Source: Thermincola carboxydiphila (GTDB taxonomy: Bacteria > Bacillota > Thermincolia > Thermincolales > UBA2595). Taken from it: a stretch of DNA of 64,000 bases. Position 1 is the first letter of the stretch. The number at the start of each line of letters is the position of its first letter. The notes below the pieces were generated by a model. The model did not search any database and was not told where the DNA came from. It saw nothing but the letters and a program-made list of their open reading frames with translations. Position numbers and translations under genes: made by a program. The stretch is taken from positions 100,172 through 164,171 of the forward strand of contig JAENZX010000005.1 of NCBI GenBank assembly GCA_016841045.1, written 5' to 3'. This document shows, piece by piece, positions 35,201 to 43,504 of this stretch.

Positions 35201-35605
35201 ATGGATTTAAAGTATTTACCCGAAGAAATTACTGGCCTAATGGAACATCATGGGCATCTTTGTTTTGGGGTTCTGTTAGGATATAAGGCCTGTAAGTATG
35301 CAGTCGAAATAATAGGGGAGTCGGATAAAATGACAGTTGCTGTTGAAAAAGATAACTGTGGTTGTGATGCGGTCAGTTTTGTCTTAGGCTGTACGAAGGA
35401 AAATGGTAAACTTATCATTACAGGCGGGAATAAAGAAGTTTGGTTGTTTTACAATCAAGAGGAAGAAGAAGGTGTTAAGCTGACTGTAAACCCGGGGCTT
35501 CAGTCACAGCTTCCTCAGGATAAAGACCAGGCCCTCAAAATGATAATGGAACTTCCGGGAAATATTATATTTATGGCTGAGCCGTATATTGACATAACTG
35601 AATAA
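35201..35605 (+). CDS. FmdE-domain protein
   Basis: The 134-residue protein begins with the FmdE signature HHGHLCFGVLLGYKA (H16, H17, H19, C21) and has NCGCDAV further on, likely metal ligands. FmdE was first seen as a subunit co-purified with molybdenum formylmethanofuran dehydrogenase. In bacteria it occurs without that enzyme and its role is unsettled, perhaps metal handling for molybdo- or tungsto-enzymes. Only the core domain is present; the C-terminal zinc finger seen in longer members is absent. Start behind ACAGGGGAGC. It ends in a bidirectional terminator. Confidence 0.82.
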   Translation: MDLKYLPEEITGLMEHHGHLCFGVLLGYKACKYAVEIIGESDKMTVAVEKDNCGCDAVSFVLGCTKENGKLIITGGNKEVWLFYNQEEEEGVKLTVNPGLQSQLPQDKDQALKMIMELPGNIIFMAEPYIDITE

Positions 35606-35612
35606 AAAGAAA

Positions 35613-35650
35613 ACACAAAAAAGAAGACGGCACTAGGCCGTCTTTTTTGT
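35613..35650. terminator. Bidirectional terminator between fmdE-like gene and Fe-S oxidoreductase
   Basis: AAGACGGC (35624-35631) and GCCGTCTT (35637-35644), flanked by A-rich and T-rich runs, with convergent genes on both sides. Confidence 0.85.
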
Positions 35651-38600
35651 TATCCAACTTTCTCTTTTTTCTTATTATTTCTCATATATTCTGTCATTTT
35701 AGGTGCCAGTTTAGGAGCAACCTCGGGAAGCATAAACGGCATAATCATATCCATAACCTTCGGTAGAAGGGTTGGAAGTTTTTCTTCCATCTGGATAGGC
35801 ATATCAGGGATATATTGTTTCATAAGCTGAAGAACTTTTGGCATCAATTTTGGCATCATTGATGGGAGAAGCTTCGGCATCAGAGTAGGAATCATTTTTT
35901 CCATCATTGTAAGAGCAGGGTCCTGAATGGGACCGGGAAGAGCTTCCATACCCTTCATCATTGGCTGCATTGCACTTGGCATAGCTGCCATTATCTCCGG
36001 CATCATATCACTCATCATGTCCACGATTCCATCAACAGTCATAATATCAAGGGCTTTTTCAAATACTCCCCACATATAAAGGGTAAAGTCAGTTGTATCT
36101 TTATATTCGTAACCAAGAGCTTCTGCAAAGAAGCCTGTAAAATCAAGGATCTTCATATTGATACCCTCATGTTTAGCTGAAGCTCTAAGCTGAACTTCAC
36201 AGCAGGGGCAGGTGGCTAGAAGAGCATCTGCCTTTACGTCTACAGCTTCCTGAACCCTCATACCACCAAGTTTATCAGCTACAGGTGGATCACCAATACG
36301 AGTTAAAACGCTTCCGCAGCACAGTGCGTCCTCACGGTTATGCTTCATTTCCACATATTCAATGCCGGGAATTGACTTAAGTGCCTCCCTGGGAGCATCA
36401 TAGATACCACTGTGGCGTCCGATGTGACAGGAGTCGTGCCAGGTTACCCTTTTATTTACAGGGTTTTTAAACTTTAGCTTTCCTTCCTGAATAAGCTCTA
36501 GGGTTTTCTCTGAGATGTGCTTTAGCTTGAAGTCATAAGGATAACCCAGCTTTTTAGCCCAGATTGGGTATGCATGAGCGAAGGCCATGTAGCAGCCCGG
36601 ACAGGAAATAACAACTTCCTTTACACCACGCTTGATGAGGTTTTCAATGTTATTTCTGAATATGAACTCAAAGGTATCGAGCTTACCAGCAACCAGCATC
36701 GGGGTACCACAGCAGCTTTCATCTTCACCCAGGTTGCAGAACTTAACGCCGCCTTCCTTCAGGATATGAACAGCATTTTCGGCAGTATCGGTGGTAACGA
36801 ACGAAGCGGTACAGCCAGCCCAGTATGCAATTTCTGCTTTTTCCTCAAACTGTACGTCAGAAGGATACCAATTGGTTCTTTCACTTCTCCTGCCAGCCCA
36901 GATGTTATGATCGCTTTTAACACTTTCACCCATCATCTGGAAGGCGTTATATGTGGCAAAGCCCATTTCATTTACAAGAATCGGGCGGAATTCGTCCCAG
37001 AGCTCCATGATGGGGAGGTTGACCTGGCAAACAGGGTTGCAGCGCTTGCAGGTGGTACACATTAAGAATTTATCAATCATTTTTTGGTCAAGGTCTAAAT
37101 TACCTTTAAGGTACTGTCTAAGGATGTACCACTTGCCTCTAGGTGAAGCACTTTCCCAATGGAAACCCATATATAGTGTACAGGTATCGGTACAATAGCC
37201 GCACTGAGCGCAGGCATAGGAGGCTCGTGTAATTATATCTACAAGCTTTTTCTTAACTTTTGGCTTATCACTGAGGAATTTCTCGGCAATGCCCAAAAGT
37301 GGGTCAGGAGTGAGTTTCCCAAGTTTCATTGCAGTTCTTAAGAGGAACGGATTTCCTGTATCAGCAAGAACTTTTCCAGGGTTGAAAAGGTTATCAGGGT
37401 CGGTTTTCTTTTTGAAACTGGCCATCTGGCGCAGATTCTCAGCACCTAGTGCTGCTTCAGCTGCATCAGTGAAGTATAGACCTACCGAATACTCTTTTCC
37501 TCCATGCTTTTTGGCTATATCCATCATTATAAGGGACTTGGCAAAGCCAACGTTATAAGCGGCAGTCCTTTCATCTCCGGTGAGGAAGGCCAACATTGTG
37601 AGAGAATCTTTATTTACCAGTGTTAGCTCGATAGATATACCTTCAAGCTTGCGGTTTGCTTCTTCAACAATGTCCGGTGAAGTTTCAAGTGGAATAATTG
37701 CTTCTGACGGAATAAGGGAAGGACCGAGGTTTTTGACCCTCATAGTATAGAAACGTTCTTCCCATTCGTGCTCAGCAAGTTTGTTATCCAGCACTGTACC
37801 ACCGTTTTTAGACAAGATCTCCTGCAGCTTAGCTGAAATCTTTGAATCGCGTTTACCTGGATATACAATCATCAGAAGATGGTGGTCTCTTGGAGGATGA
37901 ACGGAATTTTCGTGATCATCGTGACCGTGTTCCATCATGTTGGAAGCAATCTCAATGGCATCGGCTTTATTTTTGATAAAATCGGCTGTCGTAAAGTTGA
38001 TATGCCATACAGGCAGACCTGCTTTGTTAATATCTTTAATGGAATTTACCAATTTACGCAGATCACTAAAAGCTGTAAGGACTTTTTTCTCTTCATCAAG
38101 TTCACGGACTTTCATGGTAACTTCAACAGCAAAACCTGTAATACCCTCGGAGCGGCTGATGATATTTAGTTCTTGGCCGCTAAAGGTTTTAATATTGCCA
38201 TCAGGAGTTACAGCTTTAATTTGGATAACATTATCTGCGAAATAACCATATTCATAACTTCCTATACCAGATCCACCTTCGCCTACCCAGCCTCCTACGG
38301 TTGCACCTGGTGCGCTTGACGGATACAGGCAGAGAGCAAGACCTTCTTTGTTAAGTTCTTGCTCAAGGGAAGACCAAATAATTCCCGGTTCTACAGTTAC
38401 GGTCATATTTTTCTTATCAATGTTAACTAATTTATTCATTCTGGTGAATGCAACGACAATCCCTTTTTGAATCGGAATTACGCCTCCGTATCCGCTGGTG
38501 CCAGCCCCCCTAGGAGTAAGAGGGATTTTGTTTGTTTTGGAAATTTTAACTAACTCAACGACTTCTGCCGCTGAAACTGGCTGCACAACTGCATCTGCTG

Positions 38601-38721
38601 TTCTGAGTACCATTTTTTCAACAGCACTAGGCAGGTTAGCCGTATCATGTGAGTAAAGCATGCGTTCAGCTTTGTCAAAAGCAGCACGGTCACCAAAAAT
38701 CTTTTTCAGTTCTTTTTTCAT
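35650..38721 (-). CDS. FAD-linked oxidase / Fe-S (CCG-domain) fusion oxidoreductase with Met-Pro-rich tail
   Basis: The 1023-residue soluble protein has a GlcD-type FAD_binding_4 domain at about 1-215 (PRGAGTSGYGG, SSAPGATVGGWVGEGG) and a FAD-oxidase C-terminal domain to about 470. Two 4Fe-4S motifs follow: C504-x2-C507-x2-C510-x3-C514 and C555-x2-C558-x2-C561-x3-C565. Next come two CCG/heterodisulfide-reductase-type repeats (CCGTPML, CPGCY, CCGS, CPCCEVQ) to about 890. This is a D-lactate/glycolate-dehydrogenase-like enzyme passing electrons to Fe-S or quinone partners. Residues 896-1023 are unusual: about 26 Met and 19 Pro in repeated MPK/LPK units, unlike the catalytic part. Substrate not determined. 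Confidence 0.85.
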   Translation of the reverse strand: MKKELKKIFGDRAAFDKAERMLYSHDTANLPSAVEKMVLRTADAVVQPVSAAEVVELVKISKTNKIPLTPRGAGTSGYGGVIPIQKGIVVAFTRMNKLVNIDKKNMTVTVEPGIIWSSLEQELNKEGLALCLYPSSAPGATVGGWVGEGGSGIGSYEYGYFADNVIQIKAVTPDGNIKTFSGQELNIISRSEGITGFAVEVTMKVRELDEEKKVLTAFSDLRKLVNSIKDINKAGLPVWHINFTTADFIKNKADAIEIASNMMEHGHDDHENSVHPPRDHHLLMIVYPGKRDSKISAKLQEILSKNGGTVLDNKLAEHEWEERFYTMRVKNLGPSLIPSEAIIPLETSPDIVEEANRKLEGISIELTLVNKDSLTMLAFLTGDERTAAYNVGFAKSLIMMDIAKKHGGKEYSVGLYFTDAAEAALGAENLRQMASFKKKTDPDNLFNPGKVLADTGNPFLLRTAMKLGKLTPDPLLGIAEKFLSDKPKVKKKLVDIITRASYACAQCGYCTDTCTLYMGFHWESASPRGKWYILRQYLKGNLDLDQKMIDKFLMCTTCKRCNPVCQVNLPIMELWDEFRPILVNEMGFATYNAFQMMGESVKSDHNIWAGRRSERTNWYPSDVQFEEKAEIAYWAGCTASFVTTDTAENAVHILKEGGVKFCNLGEDESCCGTPMLVAGKLDTFEFIFRNNIENLIKRGVKEVVISCPGCYMAFAHAYPIWAKKLGYPYDFKLKHISEKTLELIQEGKLKFKNPVNKRVTWHDSCHIGRHSGIYDAPREALKSIPGIEYVEMKHNREDALCCGSVLTRIGDPPVADKLGGMRVQEAVDVKADALLATCPCCEVQLRASAKHEGINMKILDFTGFFAEALGYEYKDTTDFTLYMWGVFEKALDIMTVDGIVDMMSDMMPEIMAAMPSAMQPMMKGMEALPGPIQDPALTMMEKMIPTLMPKLLPSMMPKLMPKVLQLMKQYIPDMPIQMEEKLPTLLPKVMDMIMPFMLPEVAPKLAPKMTEYMRNNKKKEKVG

Positions 38722-39119
38722 TGCAAGTCTCCTTTCAAATTATTATATAAATGAATATATAAATAAATAATGCCAGAGCATTAGAACACAGTAACAATAC
38801 CAATACCCCCTATAGGTATTAGCATTATAATTTTACAACGTAATATAAATTAATGCAAGAGTTTATTAATTTATTTATTAAAAGTTATTAAAAGCTTTTA
38901 TTTATTAAAAATTAAAGTAGTACAACATATTTATATAGCTAATTGATATTTATATAGCTAATTGCTTTAACTAAGCTGATTATACATGCGCTTTGAGGAA
39001 AAAATTATCATAAATTTCACCAAGGGCTTCATTTTTTTGATATAATATTTTTGTGTGTGGAATAAGTCCTAGTATGGTAAATCCTTAGTGTTGTAAATTC
39101 TTAGTGTGAGGCGACTTAA
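38722..39119. other. A+T-rich intergenic region with short repeats
   Basis: The divergent interval holds the presumed promoters of the Fe-S oxidoreductase (minus) and DedA (plus) genes. AATACC and GGTATT make an inverted repeat near 38798-38820. TTATTAAAAG-type repeats occur at 38874-38893. A perfect 19-base tandem duplication lies at 38927-38964. No gene or structured RNA was recognised. Confidence 0.5.
38927..38964. repeat. Perfect 19-bp tandem duplication
   Basis: The unit ATATTTATATAGCTAATTG at 38927-38945 is repeated immediately at 38946-38964 with no mismatch. Confidence 0.9.
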
Positions 39120-39713
39120 TTGAGCTGGTTAGAAAATATTCTGAAAAGTGATCTGGAGCAATACCGTTTAATAGCGGTATTCATTACAATGGCCCTGGAG
39201 AGTGCCTGTATCCCAATACCTAGTGAAATTGTAATGCCTTATGCCGGACATCTTGCAGCTAAGGGTAGTTTAAATATTTGGTCAGCAACACTGGTGGCCT
39301 CTTTAGCTAACCTTGTCGGAAGCTGGGTCGCTTATACTGCTGGAAGGCTTGGGGGTAGAAGGTTTATTGATAGGTATGGCAAATACATTTTTCTGTCCCA
39401 AAAGCATCTTGCTCAATCCGAACGATGGTTTCAGCAGCGAGGAGAAATTACAGTATTTTTATCAAGAATGCTGCCTGCTGTAAGGACATTTATCTCTTTA
39501 CCAGCCGGAATTGCGCGGATGGACTTTTTAAAGTTTAGCTTTTACTCTTTTCTTGGGTCTGTACCGTGGAATTTTGCCTTGGTTTACCTGGGTTATATTT
39601 TTACTGACAAGTGGGAGGAACTGCAGAGATATCTTCATGAGTTTAATTACGCAGCCTTTGCTGGTATTACTTTATTAGGGCTTGCATACTGGTTGTTGAA
39701 AAAAAATAGGTAA
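39120..39713 (+). CDS. DedA-family membrane protein
   Basis: The 197-residue polytopic protein has the DedA family blocks: ALESACIPIPSEIVMPYAGHLA near the N-terminus, the VGSWVAYTAGRLGG motif, and the re-entrant-loop motif FLSRMLPAVRTFISLPAG. DedA members are lipid scramblases or flippases (undecaprenyl-phosphate or phosphatidylethanolamine) tied to envelope integrity. TTG at 39120 follows GTGTGAGGCGA. The gene is followed by a terminator-like hairpin belonging to the dispersed repeat family. Confidence 0.9.
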   Translation: MSWLENILKSDLEQYRLIAVFITMALESACIPIPSEIVMPYAGHLAAKGSLNIWSATLVASLANLVGSWVAYTAGRLGGRRFIDRYGKYIFLSQKHLAQSERWFQQRGEITVFLSRMLPAVRTFISLPAGIARMDFLKFSFYSFLGSVPWNFALVYLGYIFTDKWEELQRYLHEFNYAAFAGITLLGLAYWLLKKNR

Positions 39714-39745
39714 CGATAATTTCAAAAATATTATCAGTGTGAAGG

Positions 39746-39806
39746 AAGTGTTCCATAAGTGGGGCGCTTTTTTTTAGTCTCCCGTAAATGAGGCCGGAAT
39801 CCGGCG
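39746..39806 (+). repeat. Short copy of the dispersed terminator-like element (copy 3)
   Basis: AAGTGTTCC/GGGGCGCTT hairpin with six or more Ts acts as the dedA terminator. It is followed by GAGGCCGGAATCCGGCGATG, matching the second hairpin of the elements at 41849 and 50447. The right part of the element is missing. Confidence 0.6.
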
Positions 39807-39996
39807 ATGTATTTGATGCGAACGGATTTTTGATATGGATTAAGAAATGTTAATTTATGTCAAAATTTAGGAAAAAATGACGAACGATTTCTGCTGAAAA
39901 AAGCTAGCCTGTAGAGTAAAATATAGGAGATGCAGCAAATAATTACCTCACAAAATAGCTCTGTAAAGCTGGGAATGTCCAGTCTGGGGGTGTAAG

Positions 39997-41814
39997 ATGC
40001 CAGATTTAATCAGGCAGGGAGATAGCTTTGTGGTGTTTACCTTTATTATTATAGCGCTTGGGCTGGGTTTAGGTTTGGTACGAAGGATAGTAATGAATGC
40101 CCAAGAAATCCGTAAAGAAGCTGAAGCTGCCCTGAGGGATTGCGAAAAGCGATACCGGGCGTTATTTGAGAATATGACAGACCCTTTACTTATTATGGCA
40201 CCCGATGGACATGTTATTGATTATAACGAGGCGGCAGAGAGATTCTTTGAATGTTCAAGGCAGGAAATACTTAATATAAATATCAACACGCTCTTCAGTA
40301 TCGATGTGCCCGAAAATGAGGAAACATTGCAAAACGGTAAGACTGTAGAAATAGAATATGAAATAAACGAACAAACCAAGTACCTTAACTTGACTTTAAA
40401 CTCGTGTTTATGGAAAGGTAACAGAATTCTTTTTGGTATGGGTAAGGATATCACGGATCGTAGAATTGCTGAGGAACAGATTCGGTATTTGGCTTATCAT
40501 GACAATTTGACAGGTTTGCCAAATCGCTTATCATTACGGGAATATCTGAATCAGTGTCTTACACGGGCAAAAAAGAATAATAAGACAGTTGGGGTGCTTT
40601 TTATTGACCTTGACCGTTTCAAGATCATAAACGATACTCTTGGGCATAATACCGGGGACAGTTTATTGAAGGCTGTTGCCCACCGCCTGAAGCGGTGTGT
40701 TAGAGGCAGTGATATGGTTGCCAGGCTTGGTGGAGACGAATTCACTATTGTGCTTCCCCAGTTAAACAGATTAGATGATTGTGTCGGGGTATCAAAGAAA
40801 ATACTAAGCCAATTTCAAAAACCTCTAAAAGTTGGGCGCCGGGAATTTCATGTTAGTCCTAGCATAGGGATTGCATCTTTTCCTAAAGATGGAAACGACG
40901 TGGAAACACTGTTGATAAATGCCGATGCCGCTATGTACAAGGCTAAAGGACAGGGCAGGAAAAAGTTTCTTATGTACACGCCTTCTATGAAGGAGCAAGC
41001 GCTGGCCAGAATGGAAATGGAAGATGCCCTTTATCGAGCGTTAGAAAAAAATGAAATAAGTATTAATTATCAGCCTCAAATTCAGGTTAGTACGGGCCAA
41101 ATCATTGGTATGGAGGCTCTTGCCAGGTGGAATCAACCTCGGGAAGGATTAATTTCATCCATAGACTTTATCCCACTGGCTGAAAAAACTGGGCTTATTA
41201 TACCAATTGGTGAATATGTGCTGTACAATGCTTGTAAGCAGAACGCTGCCTGGCTGACAAAGGGTTATTCGCCGCTTAAGGTAGGAGTAAATATATCTTC
41301 TTATCAATTCAGACAGTGTGACTTGGTGGACATGATTAAAAGAGTTTTGAAAGATACCGGTATGGATGCAGGATATCTGGAGCTTGAAATAACCGAGAGC
41401 ACTGTAATGCAGGATATGGAATATGCCAAAGCTATGGTTCGCGAGTTAAAGCAGATTGGTGTACACGTATCCATTGATGATTTTGGTACAGGCTATGCTT
41501 CTCTGGGTTATCTAAGGATGTTTCCGCCAGTGAATGGATTAAAAATTGATAGTTCCTTTATTAGGGATATTACAGGTGATGAAAATGTTTCTAAGGCCCT
41601 TGTGGCAACAATGATTGTACTGGCCAGAAACCTAAATATGAAGGTAGTTGCCGAAGGTGTTGAAGATGAACATCAACTTGATTTCCTTGTGAAACATGGA
41701 TGTGATATTGTACAGGGTTACTTATTTAATAAACCTGTTGCAGCAGAAGATTTTGAGAAATTACTTTGTAAACAGAGTGATGTGAATGTCGGTTATCTGA
41801 AAAGAGTTAAGTAA
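39997..41814 (+). CDS. PAS-GGDEF-EAL bifunctional c-di-GMP enzyme
   Basis: The 605-residue protein has one N-terminal membrane helix (about 10-29) and a PAS domain (about 45-155: RYRALFENMTDPLLIMAPDG). The GGDEF domain (about 160-330) has intact LGGDEF and FIDLDRFKIINDTLGH. The EAL domain (about 345-595) has GMEALARW, NISSYQF, EITEST, IDDFGTGYASLGYL, AEGVE and QGYLFNKP all present. Both synthesis and hydrolysis are possible, with PAS input deciding. Start ATG behind CTGGGGGTG. No c-di-GMP riboswitch was recognised in the 283-base upstream interval. Separate from the EAL and GGDEF proteins at 14.7-18.9 kb. Confidence 0.92.
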   Translation: MPDLIRQGDSFVVFTFIIIALGLGLGLVRRIVMNAQEIRKEAEAALRDCEKRYRALFENMTDPLLIMAPDGHVIDYNEAAERFFECSRQEILNININTLFSIDVPENEETLQNGKTVEIEYEINEQTKYLNLTLNSCLWKGNRILFGMGKDITDRRIAEEQIRYLAYHDNLTGLPNRLSLREYLNQCLTRAKKNNKTVGVLFIDLDRFKIINDTLGHNTGDSLLKAVAHRLKRCVRGSDMVARLGGDEFTIVLPQLNRLDDCVGVSKKILSQFQKPLKVGRREFHVSPSIGIASFPKDGNDVETLLINADAAMYKAKGQGRKKFLMYTPSMKEQALARMEMEDALYRALEKNEISINYQPQIQVSTGQIIGMEALARWNQPREGLISSIDFIPLAEKTGLIIPIGEYVLYNACKQNAAWLTKGYSPLKVGVNISSYQFRQCDLVDMIKRVLKDTGMDAGYLELEITESTVMQDMEYAKAMVRELKQIGVHVSIDDFGTGYASLGYLRMFPPVNGLKIDSSFIRDITGDENVSKALVATMIVLARNLNMKVVAEGVEDEHQLDFLVKHGCDIVQGYLFNKPVAAEDFEKLLCKQSDVNVGYLKRVK

Positions 41815-41848
41815 CATAAAAAGTTAAATTGCGGAGTATGGTTAAAGG

Positions 41849-42188
41849 GAATGTCCATAACATGGGGCGTTCTTCTTTTTTTGTAACCTCGACAAACTGA
41901 TGGCCGGGAAATCCGGAGGGGCATTGCGCCAATTTTCCGCACCTGCGTCGGAGGAATCTAACCTTGCTCCTGGCGAAGTCACAGACTAAACCGCCCAATT
42001 CGGCTCCTGCCTCAGGGGCGGCTCCGCCATCCGTGGCTCCGGTCTGTGACTTCGCTTAGCGGAGGCTTCGGTAAGATTCCTCACGACGCCGGTGCAAGGA
42101 AAATCTTGCGCAACGCCCCACCGGATTTCCGGACTTATTCGCAAGGTCAATAAAAAAATCCTGGGCTAGCACCCCACGTACTTATGGG
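41849..42188. repeat. Long palindromic G+C-rich dispersed element (copy 1)
   Basis: An approximately 340-base imperfect inverted repeat. The left end is GAATGTCC/GGGGCGTTC with a T-run, acting as terminator for the GGDEF-EAL gene. Left-arm blocks GGCCGGGAAATCCGG, GGGGCATTGCGCC and GTCGGAGGAATC recur inverted on the right (AGATTCCTCACGACGCC, TTGCGCAACGCCCC, CCGGATTTCCGGAC, GCAAGGTC). The right end is again terminator-like when read on the minus strand. At the centre are perfect 13-base inverted repeats at 41974-41986 and 42042-42054. No ORF of note. The rest of the 41815-42442 interval is non-coding. Confidence 0.8.
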
Positions 42189-42442
42189 CGGGATGGCGGC
42201 GAAAAAAGAAAATACCTGGTTTGGGTGTCCCATAGATTTTTACTTATGAGGCAGCCCCATATTATGTTAATAAGTTTTTATTGGCAACTGTTTTTATTTA
42301 TGAATATACTGTACTAAAATTTAAGTGAAATAACATATTTTTTAAAGAATTAAAAACTTTGCATTCCCATGGCACCTAGGACATAAACTTTTGACATAAG
42401 TTAGTATTTCAACTCCGAAGTTGATATTAAGGCGGTGGTAAA

Positions 42443-42658
42443 GTGGCACAAATAAAGCATTTAAACAGGGCGAAACAATACCGGATGGAAATACTTCAGG
42501 AGTTGGTAGAACTGCAAAATAACGGAGAATTGGAAGAGTTTCTAATAGTCTACACAAGAAACGGATCAGAATATGCCAGCTATTTTTATAGTGATGAGTT
42601 AAAGCTAATAGGACTTCTGGAAAAAGTAAAATTAGCGTTAATGATGGGTGAGGATTAA
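42443..42658 (+). CDS. Hypothetical small protein, 71 residues
   Basis: A GTG start behind AAGGCGGTGG. The product is charged and mostly helical (RMEILQELVELQNNGELEEF then LKLIGLLEKVKLALMMGED), with no Cys, signal or membrane helix. I do not recognise the family. It precedes another small gene by 76 bases in the same direction. The middle VYTRNGSEYASYFYSDE hints at a small alpha/beta fold. Confidence 0.65.
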   Translation: MAQIKHLNRAKQYRMEILQELVELQNNGELEEFLIVYTRNGSEYASYFYSDELKLIGLLEKVKLALMMGED

Positions 42659-42733
42659 AGCCAGGGGCATCATCTGTACAATTTTGGGCAACATTAAGTA
42701 TGTTGCTTAAATTAAATAAAGAGGTGAAAGCTA

Positions 42734-43021
42734 TTGCGAGAAGAACAACAAACTTTGGATAATATTAAGATAAGAGAGGAACTTTCTCTTGAAGAAAAAA
42801 AGATTCTCGAATTGATGAGATTCTTTCACTTAAACTATTCCGAATTTATTTTTCTTTGTCAGGAAGGACTGCTTCCCGCAATACGAGCCCTGGGAACTTA
42901 CAAGAAACCACCGTGGAACAAAGAAACTTTGCCTGAATTGGATGATTACTACAACCAATTAACAGCAAAGTATGAGGCTTTGTTTGAATTTTTTGAGGAA
43001 GGCAAAAACGAATTAAACTAA
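42734..43021 (+). CDS. Hypothetical protein, 95 residues
   Basis: TTG start behind AGAGGTGAAAG. An acidic helical protein with two Pro-containing turns (GTYKKPPWNKETLPELDD) and a Glu/Phe-rich end. No known family recognised and no membrane segment. A strong terminator follows. Likely a real gene because of the ribosome binding site, terminator and clean codon use. Confidence 0.6.
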   Translation: MREEQQTLDNIKIREELSLEEKKILELMRFFHLNYSEFIFLCQEGLLPAIRALGTYKKPPWNKETLPELDDYYNQLTAKYEALFEFFEEGKNELN

Positions 43022-43036
43022 AAACGGATGCATCCA

Positions 43037-43064
43037 AAAACCAGGGGTTGTCCCCTGGTTTTTT
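43037..43064. terminator. Bidirectional terminator before the spore-protein gene
   Basis: AAAACCAGGGG/CCCCTGGTTTT perfect stem, loop TTGT, T-run on both strands; convergent genes on each side. Confidence 0.9.
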
Positions 43065-43069
43065 AAGTC

Positions 43070-43291
43070 TTAGAAACCTTTTCCGGCTAGATTCTTTTCG
43101 TAAGCTGCAATCATTTGTTTTACCATGTTACCACCAACAGCACCACAGTCACGGGAAGAAATGTGTCCCCAGTAACCACCCTGAACCTGGTTAGCAACAC
43201 CGATTTGATTGGCGATTTCGTACTTGAAGTTGTACATTGCATTTGCTGCCTGGGGCACTACCAGACCGTTAGATTTTTGTCCAGTACCCAT
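43070..43291 (-). CDS. Alpha/beta-type small acid-soluble spore protein
   Basis: This 73-residue SASP binds and protects spore DNA. The family core is present: LVVPQAANAMYNFKYEIANQ in the first helix, then GGYWGHISSRDCGAVGGNMVK where the usual motif is TSRxxGxVGGxMVK. The Cys in that motif is unusual compared with Bacillus SspA/SspB. ATG at 43291 follows AGGGAGGTG; the upstream open frame (13 more codons) is ignored. Presumably transcribed in the forespore by sigma-G; I could not confirm a promoter by eye. It is direct evidence that the organism sporulates. Confidence 0.88.
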   Translation of the reverse strand: MGTGQKSNGLVVPQAANAMYNFKYEIANQIGVANQVQGGYWGHISSRDCGAVGGNMVKQMIAAYEKNLAGKGF

Positions 43292-43504
43292 AATTTTCAC
43301 CTCCCTTGTGATACTAGTTTTACCCTGCAAACAGGTGATATACTGTGGAATTACAGGTAAATAAACCGCTTAATTACATTACATGCTTACTCATACATGT
43401 TTTCCGGAAAAAGGAACATTTAATATTAAAAACTGTTCTTTTTTGAATCATTTTAGTCTATAAATTTACTAAGTTTAATCAATTTATAGAAGGAGCTTGC
43501 CTGA

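Noticed and set aside
36574..37065. 163-residue plus-strand open frame
   Set aside because: It lies antisense inside the Fe-S oxidoreductase gene; the minus strand has clear conserved motifs, and this frame has no ribosome binding site.
39776..39996. c-di-GMP riboswitch before the GGDEF-EAL gene
   Set aside because: Searched by eye for the GEMM core motifs and tetraloop-receptor pattern; none found.
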